A stretch of DNA of 5,277 nucleotides, taken from NCBI GenBank assembly GCA_009779525.1, contig WREB01000111.1, positions 1 through 5,277 on the forward strand, given 5' to 3'. Position 1 is the stretch's first letter, and every line of letters starts with the position of its first letter. A model generated the notes under the pieces. It did not search any database, had not been told where the DNA came from, and saw only the letters and a program-made list of their open reading frames with translations. The position numbers and the translations under genes were made by a program. Positions 1 through 5,277 of the stretch are shown here, piece after piece. The DNA is from Defluviitaleaceae bacterium. GTDB taxonomy: Bacteria; Bacillota_A; Clostridia; Lachnospirales; WQUN01.

Positions 1-274
1 ATTCTAAATGCACCGTTATTATGTCCGCGCCCGCCTCGGCGAAGACTTCGATAAAATTTCTTGGAGATTCGATCATCAGGTGCGCTTCGAACTCGAGGCC
101 GGTCCGTTTCCTGACGCCCTTTATCACGGGGATCCCGAACGTGATGTTGTGGGCGAAGCGCCCGTCCGCGACGTCAAAATGCAAGCGGTCGGCGCCCGCC
201 TCCTCGACCGCCTTTATGTCGCGGCCTAAGCGTGAAAAGTCCGCCGAAAGGATCGAAGGCGCCAGCTTCGCCAT
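1..274 (-). CDS. rpe: Ribulose-phosphate 3-epimerase, N-terminal part (cut by window edge)
   Basis: This enzyme interconverts D-ribulose 5-phosphate and D-xylulose 5-phosphate in the cytoplasmic pentose phosphate pathway. The visible 91 residues begin MAKLAPSILSADF, the family's typical first beta strand, with the active-site Ser at position 7. The metal-binding pair His32 and Asp34 lies in HFDVADGRFAHN, and the next metal His is His65 in AHLMIESP. AGADIITVH at 81-89 also fits the (beta/alpha)8 barrel. The C-terminal barrel half, with the second catalytic Asp, lies outside the window. The ATG at 274 overlaps the rsgA stop by one base (TGATG) and has a GAGGGG ribosome binding site 8 nt upstream. 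One oddity is that the usual Met of DVMDG is Ala36, and the Pro of the usual FVPN is His42. Allulose-6-phosphate epimerase is a close relative and cannot be fully excluded, but the operon position favours Rpe. Confidence 0.95.
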   Translation of the reverse strand, partial: MAKLAPSILSADFSRLGRDIKAVEEAGADRLHFDVADGRFAHNITFGIPVIKGVRKRTGLEFEAHLMIESPRNFIEVFAEAGADIITVHLE

Positions 275-1143
275 CAGGCGCGCCCCTCGATTAACCGCAG
301 GTAGCTTTCATAGCGGGCGGGATGGATCGAAATGCCGACGTTTCGCTTAACCGCGCATTCGCTTTCCGTTTCGTGCCTGCAATTGGCAAACCTGCATCCG
401 GCCGCGATCCGCCCTATCTCCCGGTAGGTTGCGGCCAGTTGGGAAACGCTTAAGTCCTCGATGTCGAGCATCGAAAACCCCGGGGTGTCGGCGCATAATC
501 CGGACGGAAAAATATCGATCAGTTCGGCGTGGCGCGTCGTGTGCTTGCCGCGCCCGTTCTTTTCGCTGATTCCGCCGGTTTCGCGCGGCGCGGAAGGCGA
601 TAGCATGTTTAACAAGCTTGTTTTGCCCGCCCCGGACGGGCCCGCGAAAAGCGATAATTTGTCCGCCATGCATGTTCTTAGCGCCTCTACTCCGGCGCCG
701 CTTTCCGCGGACGTCGCGTATGTTTCGTAGCCGGCGGTCAAATACGGATCGAGCAGTCCGGAGACTGTTTCATCCTCCGCCAGGTCGGACTTGTTCGCGC
801 AGACCGCGACGGAACCGATTCCCGCAAGTTCGGCGAGCGTCAAATACCTGTCGAGAAGCCCGGCGTTCCAAGCGGGCCGCGCGACCGACATCACGACGAT
901 CGCCTGGTCGACGTTTGCGGCCCTGGGCCGCGCCAGTTCGTTTGTCCGTCCGTATATTTCATGGATCGTCCCGGTTTTTTTTATTTCGTCGGTTATCTGC
1001 ATGCCGACGCGGTCGCCTATCAAGGGAATTATGCCGCGTTTCCTAAAAATTCCGCGCGCGCCGCATGAAAACGTATCATTGGGGGTCCGGACGGCGTAAA
1101 GCCCCCCGACGCCCTTGACGATTAGCCCGTCAGCCTTGGTCAT
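274..1143 (-). CDS. rsgA: Ribosome small subunit-dependent GTPase A (circularly permuted GTPase)
   Basis: RsgA (YjeQ; CpgA in Bacillus) binds the 30S subunit and uses GTP hydrolysis in late 30S maturation. Numbering from the ATG at 1143 (289 residues, a normal length), an N-terminal OB fold covers about 5-70, ending near IGDRVG. The GTPase motifs follow in the permuted order that defines the family: G4 NKSD 117-120, G5 SAESGAG 145-151, G1 GPSGAGKTS 168-176, G2 around Thr202/Thr203 in GRGKHTTRH, and G3 DTPG 219-222. The C-terminal zinc knuckle has Cys250, Cys255, His257 and Cys263 in CRFANCRHETESECAV, so all four ligands are present. The gene starts inside the end of prkC (14-nt overlap) and its stop overlaps the rpe start. 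A TTG one codon upstream (1146) is an alternative start. No clear Shine-Dalgarno precedes either, so translation is probably coupled to prkC. In B. subtilis the homologue is a substrate of the neighbouring kinase and phosphatase; that is family knowledge, not visible here. Confidence 0.97.
   Translation of the reverse strand: MTKADGLIVKGVGGLYAVRTPNDTFSCGARGIFRKRGIIPLIGDRVGMQITDEIKKTGTIHEIYGRTNELARPRAANVDQAIVVMSVARPAWNAGLLDRYLTLAELAGIGSVAVCANKSDLAEDETVSGLLDPYLTAGYETYATSAESGAGVEALRTCMADKLSLFAGPSGAGKTSLLNMLSPSAPRETGGISEKNGRGKHTTRHAELIDIFPSGLCADTPGFSMLDIEDLSVSQLAATYREIGRIAAGCRFANCRHETESECAVKRNVGISIHPARYESYLRLIEGRA
283..288 (-). promoter_or_regulatory. Ribosome binding site of rpe
   Basis: The minus strand reads GAGGGG here, 8 nt before the rpe ATG at 274. 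It lies within the last codons of rsgA. It supports the chosen rpe start and suggests rpe can be initiated independently as well as by coupling through the TGATG overlap. Confidence 0.7.
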
Positions 1144-3229
1144 CAAAATTGACGGGGATCTTGACTTTAAGCACGTCGGCCCCGTTTTCGACCGAGCAGA
1201 CGTGGTATTCCTTGAATCCCGTCCCGCTGACCGGGAATTCGTACGGAAAATCGGCTACCGCGACGTTGTTTTCCCCGATAAGCTTGGGCGGGTTGTCTTC
1301 TGAAACCTCGTAGATTTTCATGTGAACCGAAACCGTTCCCGAGGGAACTTCCCAGAGGTAGATGTTGATATAGCCGTACTGCACGAGCCCGTTCGGAGGC
1401 GGCACCGGAGGCGGTTCGACGTAAACGGAAGTCGGCGTCGGCGCCGTCGTCGGTTCAGGCGTCGGGTCGGGCGGCCGCTCTATCACCGGAGCGCCGGAGC
1501 TGACCGTATAGCTTATCTGCGCGCCCTGCTCCGCCGGGTCGCCGGGATCGGGCGACTGCCTGCAGACGGAGCCTGCGGGGTAGGTCGTGCTCTCTTCGCG
1601 CGAAACAAGCCCGACGGCGTATCCGGCCGCCCTGATCAGGCGCTGCGCCTCGTTTTCGTCCTTGCCCAGCAAAAACGGGACCGTCCCCGCGGCGTCTTCC
1701 GAACCTACGCTTACGTAAAGCTTAAGCACGCTGCCCGCCTGGACCATTCCCGCCGGAGGCTCCTGCGAAATGACTACGCCGGCGAATCTCGTCTCGCTTT
1801 CGTCGGGTATTTCCTCGACGGTGATTTCCAAATCGCCGAGCAAATCCAACGCCTCTTCCAAAGTCAGCATGACAAGCGACGGGATTTCGATGAACTTCGG
1901 CCCGAGGCTGAGCGTGACATGGATCGTGTCGCCCTTGTACATGGTCGTTCCGGGCGGCTCCGACTGCGAAACTATAACGCCCTCGTCGGCTTCGTCGTGT
2001 ACCGATGCTTCGACAAACAGCGTCAGCTGCGCTTCTAAAACCGCCGCCCTTGCCTCGTCCAAGCTCATGCCAGCAAGGCCGGGCGCCGGAATCGGCTTCG
2101 GCTTCCGCTCCTCGATGATATAGCGGGCGGCAAACGTGATTAAAACTATCGCGATTATGGCCGCGAGTATCGCCGACGCGATCGTTATGCGCTCCGCTTT
2201 TTTATTTCGCGGCCCTTCGTCCGGCTCGCTTTCGTATTCGTAGTCCATGTCGTCTTCGACGACGCCCGGCGCATTCTCCTCCGGCTCGTCTTCGTCGACC
2301 GGGCGGGCGCGGTTGATCCGCCTGATCTCGTCCTGGTCGTCCTGGCTTATCGGCCGCGTCGGCGACTCGCCCTGCGCGTCCGACTCGTCCATGAACTCGC
2401 CGTTAGGGTTTGATATCGCGCGCTTCATGTCCAAAATCATTTCTTCCACGTTCTGGTACCGTCTTGACGAAGGCTTTTCCGTCGCCTTGAGAATGATGCG
2501 CCGCACGCTTTCCGATACGTTGGGGTTGAAGTCCTCCATTTCGGGGAGGGGGTCGTTAATATGCTTCAGCGCTACGGTAACGACCGCCTCGCCCTCGAAG
2601 GGCAGGCGGCCCGTCATCATTTCGTACATGACGATCCCAAGCGAGTAGATGTCGCTCTTGTGGTCGACGAATCCGCCGCGCGCTTGTTCGGGCGAAAAGT
2701 AGTGAACCGAACCCATAGTGTTGCCGCCCGTCAGGGTTCCCGTGTTGGAAGCCCGCGCTATCCCGAAATCGGTTACCTTAACCCCGCCGTCGTTGGTTAC
2801 GAGGATGTTCTGCGGCTTTATGTCGCGGTGCACGATTTGTTTTTGGTGCGCGTGCGAAAGGCCCGTCGCGATCTGGATCATGACGCCTAGCATTATGTTG
2901 TTGTCGAGCGGCGCCTTCTTTTTTATCAATTCTTTAAGCGTCGCGCCGCTCACGTATTCCATGACTATGTAATGGACGTCGCCCTCGTGCCCGACGTCGT
3001 AGACGTTCACGATGTTAGAGTTCGAAAGGCTTGCGGCCGCCTGGGCCTCTATGTTGAAGCGGCCGATGAATTCCTCGTCCGCCGCGAATTCTTCGCGCAT
3101 TACCTTAAGGGCGACGCGCCGGTCGAGCTTCGTGTCGAGCGCCCTGTACACGACCGCCATCCCGCCGGAGCCGATCGCGTCGATGATCTCGTACCTGCCG
3201 CCGACCATCTGTCCCGATTCCAGTTTCAA
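1130..3229 (-). CDS. prkC: Membrane Ser/Thr protein kinase with three PASTA repeats
   Basis: This is a PrkC/PknB/Stk1-type Hanks kinase that senses peptidoglycan fragments or lipid II outside the cell and phosphorylates cytoplasmic proteins. The 699 residues divide clearly. The kinase domain spans about 13-273, with glycine loop GSGGMAVVY 20-28, Lys42 in VALKVM, Glu61, HRD 134-136 with Asp136 catalytic, Asn141, DFG 154-156, a Thr-rich activation loop 160-172, GSVHYFSPEQARGG 173-186 and Asp193. All catalytic residues are intact. A very acidic linker (about 274-344) leads to one transmembrane helix at about 348-370. Outside are PASTA repeats at about 376-443, 445-509 and 516-578, a Pro/Thr-rich spacer (581-612) and a beta-rich C-terminal domain (614-699), probably the Ig-like domain known in S. 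aureus Stk1. The start is TTG directly after the prpC TAG stop, with AAGGAA 10 nt upstream. An in-frame ATG at 3208 (residue 8) is an alternative that leaves the kinase domain whole. Confidence 0.97.
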   Translation of the reverse strand: MKLESGQMVGGRYEIIDAIGSGGMAVVYRALDTKLDRRVALKVMREEFAADEEFIGRFNIEAQAAASLSNSNIVNVYDVGHEGDVHYIVMEYVSGATLKELIKKKAPLDNNIMLGVMIQIATGLSHAHQKQIVHRDIKPQNILVTNDGGVKVTDFGIARASNTGTLTGGNTMGSVHYFSPEQARGGFVDHKSDIYSLGIVMYEMMTGRLPFEGEAVVTVALKHINDPLPEMEDFNPNVSESVRRIILKATEKPSSRRYQNVEEMILDMKRAISNPNGEFMDESDAQGESPTRPISQDDQDEIRRINRARPVDEDEPEENAPGVVEDDMDYEYESEPDEGPRNKKAERITIASAILAAIIAIVLITFAARYIIEERKPKPIPAPGLAGMSLDEARAAVLEAQLTLFVEASVHDEADEGVIVSQSEPPGTTMYKGDTIHVTLSLGPKFIEIPSLVMLTLEEALDLLGDLEITVEEIPDESETRFAGVVISQEPPAGMVQAGSVLKLYVSVGSEDAAGTVPFLLGKDENEAQRLIRAAGYAVGLVSREESTTYPAGSVCRQSPDPGDPAEQGAQISYTVSSGAPVIERPPDPTPEPTTAPTPTSVYVEPPPVPPPNGLVQYGYINIYLWEVPSGTVSVHMKIYEVSEDNPPKLIGENNVAVADFPYEFPVSGTGFKEYHVCSVENGADVLKVKIPVNFDDQG

Positions 3230-3991
3230 CTATTCCACGTTCCTTTTTTCCATGTGGCGGATCAGCACGACGGTTATGTTGTCGGCTCCCCCGCTTTCGT
3301 TCGCAAGCTTTACCAGCGTCCTCGCCTTTTCGCGAAGCCCGCGCTTTGACAGGACCACGCCTTTTATCGCCTCGTCGTCGAGTTCGGAAGTCAGCCCGTC
3401 CGAGCAGAGCAGCACGTAGCCGCCAAGCGGAATTTCGCGGACGAACCCGTCGGCTAATAATATCGGCGAGACTCCCCCGAGGACGCGCGTCAGGATGTTT
3501 CGCTTCGGGTGCGTTCGCGCCTGTTCGGGCGTAAGCTGCCCCGCCTTGACCATTTCGCCCACGAACGTGTGGTCGAGTGTGATTTGGGTTATCTTGCCGT
3601 CGTTCACCATGTAGGCGCGGCTGTCGCCGACGTGGATGAACTCGCATTTGCCATTATCAAGCGCCGTGCAGGCGGTGAGCGTGGTCCCCATACCCGCAAG
3701 CGACGGATCGCTCTCCGCAATTTCCAAGACGCGCCTGTTCGCGTCGGACGCCGCCTCGACAAGCAGATCCATTTGGCTTACGCCTTCCCGTTGGGAATAA
3801 TTTTTTACGTAATCGCAAAAAAAGGCGGCCGCCTTGGTGCTCGCGACGTCGCCCGCGTTGTGCCCGCCCATTCCGTCCGCGACTAAGAACAGGTTCGGCA
3901 ACGGCCCCACCGGAACCGTGGAGATAAAAAACGCGTCCTGGTTCTGGCTCCTTGCCCTGCCTATATCGGTAAGCCCTTCGGCTATTATCAT
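3230..3991 (-). CDS. prpC: PP2C-family Ser/Thr protein phosphatase (Stp1/PrpC)
   Basis: This soluble metal-dependent phosphatase reverses phosphorylation by the partner kinase encoded immediately downstream. Its 253 residues match the usual length of bacterial PrpC/Stp1/PstP catalytic domains. The PP2C motifs run in order: R-x-x-NQD at 14-19 with metal ligand Asp19, VADGMGGHNAGD 37-48 with Asp39 and Gly40 at the metal site, GMGTTLTA 100-107, HVGDSRAY 120-127, LDHTFV 139-144, ILTRVLGG 166-173, CSDGLT 196-201 with Asp198, and ADNITVVL 236-243 with Asp237. There is no signal peptide or membrane segment. The ATG overlaps the rlmN stop (ATGA) and has a strong AGGGAG ribosome binding site. The stop codon TAG abuts the kinase start with no gap, so phosphatase and kinase output is probably tied together. 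No key residue is missing. Confidence 0.97.
   Translation of the reverse strand: MIIAEGLTDIGRARSQNQDAFFISTVPVGPLPNLFLVADGMGGHNAGDVASTKAAAFFCDYVKNYSQREGVSQMDLLVEAASDANRRVLEIAESDPSLAGMGTTLTACTALDNGKCEFIHVGDSRAYMVNDGKITQITLDHTFVGEMVKAGQLTPEQARTHPKRNILTRVLGGVSPILLADGFVREIPLGGYVLLCSDGLTSELDDEAIKGVVLSKRGLREKARTLVKLANESGGADNITVVLIRHMEKRNVE
3240..3245 (-). promoter_or_regulatory. Probable ribosome binding site of prkC
   Basis: The minus strand reads AAGGAA, 10 nt upstream of the TTG at 3229 and inside the last codons of prpC. It is the best Shine-Dalgarno match near this start and is why TTG 3229 is preferred. A weaker TGGAA at 3222-3218, 9 nt before the ATG at 3208, leaves that start possible. Confidence 0.5.
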
Positions 3992-5037
3992 ACCGGCTCC
4001 CTGCTTTTATCTCCGTCTGCTAATTTCGCGTTGCGAAGCTGCCCGCAGGCGGCCCCTATGTCGCCGCCGTAAGAGCGGCGGACCGTGGCGTTTTGCCCCA
4101 ACGATTTCAATTCGCGCGCGAATTCGTTTGTCCGCCTGCTTCGCTTAAAGCCGCCGGAAGTCTCGTTGTACGGGATCAGGTTTACGTGGAAACCTCTCCC
4201 GCTAAGCAATTCCGCAAGTTTTTTTGAGTGCGCCGTTTTGTCGTTTACGCCGTCGATCGGCGCGTATTCGATCGAAACGCGCCTGCCGGTCGCCTTAAAA
4301 TAGTCCGAGCAGGCGTCGATTATCCCGCTTATCGGATTCGCCTTCGCGGACGGCATCAGCTTCCGCCTGAGTCCTTCGTCGGGCGCGTGGAGCGAGACGG
4401 CTAGCGTTATCTGAAGCCGTTCGTTTTCGAGCGACTTTATACGGTCGATCAGCCCGCAGGTCGAAATCGCGACGTTCCGCTGGCTTATCCCAAATCCGTC
4501 CGGATCGCTAATCAAACGGACGAACCGGACCGAGGCGTCGAAATTGTCAAGCGGCTCCCCCGTCCCCATGAGTAGAATCCTGCCCGCGCGTTTGCCGGCG
4601 TCCTTGGCCGAAGCGTAAACCTGGGCGCATATTTCGCCCGCGGTTAAATTTCTTGAGAAGCTGCCTGAAGTCGATTCGCAAAAGACGCAGCCCATCTTGC
4701 ATCCCGCCTGCGTCGAAACGCAGAGCGCAGGATGCGCGCCGTCCATGAAAACGCATTCTATTATATTGCTTTTATCGGGGGCAAACAAGTATTTAATGGC
4801 GTTTTGGCTTGCGGACGCGCTTTTTGAAACCGTTTTCACGCATAGCGGCGCGCACGCGCTCGCAAGTTTTTCGCGAAGCGATAGCGGAAGATCCGTCATT
4901 TCGCCGAATGAATCCGCGAAACGCGCGTGCAGCCACTTAAAAATCTGCCCGGCGCGGTAGGCGGGTTCGCCTAAACGTTTCATGAACGCTTCCAGCTCGC
5001 CCGGATAAGCCGAACGAAGATCGAATACCTCATTCAT
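3988..5037 (-). CDS. rlmN: Dual-specificity RNA methyltransferase RlmN (radical SAM)
   Basis: RlmN methylates C2 of A2503 in 23S rRNA and A37 in some tRNAs, using a radical-SAM [4Fe-4S] cluster and a methyl-carrying cysteine. The 349 residues have the usual RlmN length. The N-terminal region (1-60) carries the family's small helical domain (YRAGQIFKWLHARFADSF, 27-44). The cluster cysteines are Cys113, Cys117 and Cys120 in GCKMGCVFC. Cys106 in ALCVSTQ corresponds to E. coli Cys118, and Cys331 in DIGAACGQLR to the methylated Cys355, so both catalytic cysteines are present. SAM-binding elements include MGTGEPLDN (157-165, usually MGMGEPL), ISTCG (191-195), VSLHAP (214-219) and VNLIPYN (285-291). 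The closely related Cfr resistance methylase is less likely given the housekeeping operon. The ATG at 5037 lies 8 nt inside the rsmB end, with only a poor Shine-Dalgarno, so coupling is likely. The stop overlaps the prpC start by 4 nt. Confidence 0.97.
   Translation of the reverse strand: MNEVFDLRSAYPGELEAFMKRLGEPAYRAGQIFKWLHARFADSFGEMTDLPLSLREKLASACAPLCVKTVSKSASASQNAIKYLFAPDKSNIIECVFMDGAHPALCVSTQAGCKMGCVFCESTSGSFSRNLTAGEICAQVYASAKDAGKRAGRILLMGTGEPLDNFDASVRFVRLISDPDGFGISQRNVAISTCGLIDRIKSLENERLQITLAVSLHAPDEGLRRKLMPSAKANPISGIIDACSDYFKATGRRVSIEYAPIDGVNDKTAHSKKLAELLSGRGFHVNLIPYNETSGGFKRSRRTNEFARELKSLGQNATVRRSYGGDIGAACGQLRNAKLADGDKSREPV
3997..4002 (-). promoter_or_regulatory. Ribosome binding site of prpC
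   Basis: The minus strand reads AGGGAG 5 nt before the prpC ATG at 3991, inside the last codons of rlmN. It is the clearest Shine-Dalgarno in the window and fixes the prpC start at the ATGA overlap. Confidence 0.75.
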
Positions 5038-5277
5038 CTTTCTTAGTCATCCGCGCGATGAAAAACGCGTCGCCGCCTAAATCGGGAAGGATCTGGAGGC
5101 AGCTTTCCTCGACAAACGACGTTTCGCCGTCCGTACCGTGATCAATGGGAGCGGACTCGAACGGAAACTTCTTTAAAAACCAGCGGACGTTTCCGATATT
5201 TTCCTCCCTCGCGACGGTGCAGGTGCAGTAGACGAGCGTCCCGCCCTTCTTTAGGCAGGCCGCCGCCGAAGCGAGCA
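5030..5277 (-). CDS. rsmB: 16S rRNA (cytosine-5) methyltransferase RsmB, C-terminal part (cut by window edge)
   Basis: Only the last 81 codons are visible, in the frame that ends with TGA at 5032-5030. RsmB (Sun/Fmu) makes m5C967 in 16S rRNA from SAM. The fragment shows the C-terminal end of the Rossmann methyltransferase domain: AAACLKKGGTLVYCTCTVAR matches the family's motif VI, usually LKPGG-x-LVYSTCT, with the nucleophilic Cys in the TCT triplet (codon 5221-5219). EEN follows, and then the typical end, LQILPDLGGDAFFIARM, usually DGFFIA. The Ser before TCT in the usual motif is Cys here. The NusB-like RNA-binding domain and the SAM-binding motifs lie beyond the window. The call rests on this C-terminus plus its position directly before rlmN, where rsmB is found in Bacillota. 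Another member of the RsmB/RsmF family is possible but unlikely. Confidence 0.9.
   Translation of the reverse strand, partial: LASAAACLKKGGTLVYCTCTVAREENIGNVRWFLKKFPFESAPIDHGTDGETSFVEESCLQILPDLGGDAFFIARMTKKDE

Noticed and set aside
975..982. A run of eight A on the coding strand of rsgA (codons for Ile-Lys-Lys-Thr), a possible slippery site
   Set aside because: The rsgA frame is intact on both sides, and no alternative-frame product or stimulatory structure is evident. It is a chance homopolymer, though a likely spot for sequencing or replication slippage.
1322..2038. A long open frame on the plus strand (238 codons) opposite prkC
   Set aside because: Its translation is Arg-rich with no recognisable domain, and it lies antisense to the clear PASTA and membrane region of prkC. 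GC-rich codon usage leaves such antisense frames open by chance.
3105..3647. A 180-codon minus-strand frame spanning the prpC/prkC junction
   Set aside because: It is a shifted frame of two well-supported genes, rich in Arg and Gly, with no family motif and no ribosome binding site.
3988..5037. Possibility that the radical-SAM enzyme is Cfr (antibiotic resistance)
   Set aside because: The gene sits in the conserved rsmB-rlmN-prpC-prkC order, matches RlmN length and motifs, and shows no sign of mobile DNA around it.
5219..5227. Extra Cys two residues before the RsmB nucleophile (YCTCT instead of YSTCT)
   Set aside because: The catalytic Cys is kept, and a Ser-to-Cys change beside it is conservative. 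It is noted in the annotation but is weak as a sign of altered function.
1..5277. CRISPR arrays, tRNA or rRNA genes, insertion sequences, terminators or riboswitches
   Set aside because: No direct repeat arrays, cloverleaf-like sequences, transposase fragments or hairpin-plus-T-run structures were seen, and coding sequence fills the entire window.

Overview
The window holds six genes, all read on the minus strand and packed with no non-coding DNA between them. In transcription order (right to left) they are: the 3' end of rsmB (16S rRNA m5C methyltransferase), rlmN (radical-SAM 23S rRNA/tRNA m2A methyltransferase), prpC (PP2C-type Ser/Thr phosphatase), prkC (membrane Ser/Thr kinase with PASTA repeats), rsgA (30S-assembly GTPase) and the 5' part of rpe (ribulose-phosphate 3-epimerase). 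Both ends of the window cut a gene: rsmB lacks its N-terminal part and rpe lacks its C-terminal part.

This gene order is the well-known Bacillota (Firmicutes) cluster fmt-rsmB-rlmN-prpC-prkC-rsgA-rpe. A PASTA kinase with three repeats plus a C-terminal beta-rich domain also points to a Gram-positive bacterium. The DNA is GC-rich and full of CpG, with GCG as the favoured Ala codon. This suggests a GC-rich clostridial-type lineage, possibly uncultured, rather than Bacillus or a low-GC Clostridium. The species cannot be named from the sequence.

Every junction is an overlap or a direct abutment: rsmB/rlmN 8 nt, rlmN/prpC 4 nt (ATGA), prpC/prkC 0 nt (TAG followed by TTG), prkC/rsgA 14 nt, rsgA/rpe 1 nt (TGATG). 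The set is therefore very probably one mRNA with translational coupling. No promoter or terminator is visible inside the window.

Functionally, a signalling pair (a kinase sensing the cell wall and its phosphatase) sits between ribosome-maturation enzymes (RsmB, RlmN, RsgA) and a pentose-phosphate enzyme. In Bacillus subtilis the kinase and phosphatase of this cluster act on translation-related GTPases, including the RsgA homologue CpgA, so the co-localisation fits a link between wall or growth state and ribosome activity. I found no new system here. The points worth a second look are small: a changed active-site motif in Rpe, a non-ATG start for the kinase, an rsgA start without a visible ribosome binding site, and a kinase whose only two cysteines lie outside the membrane.
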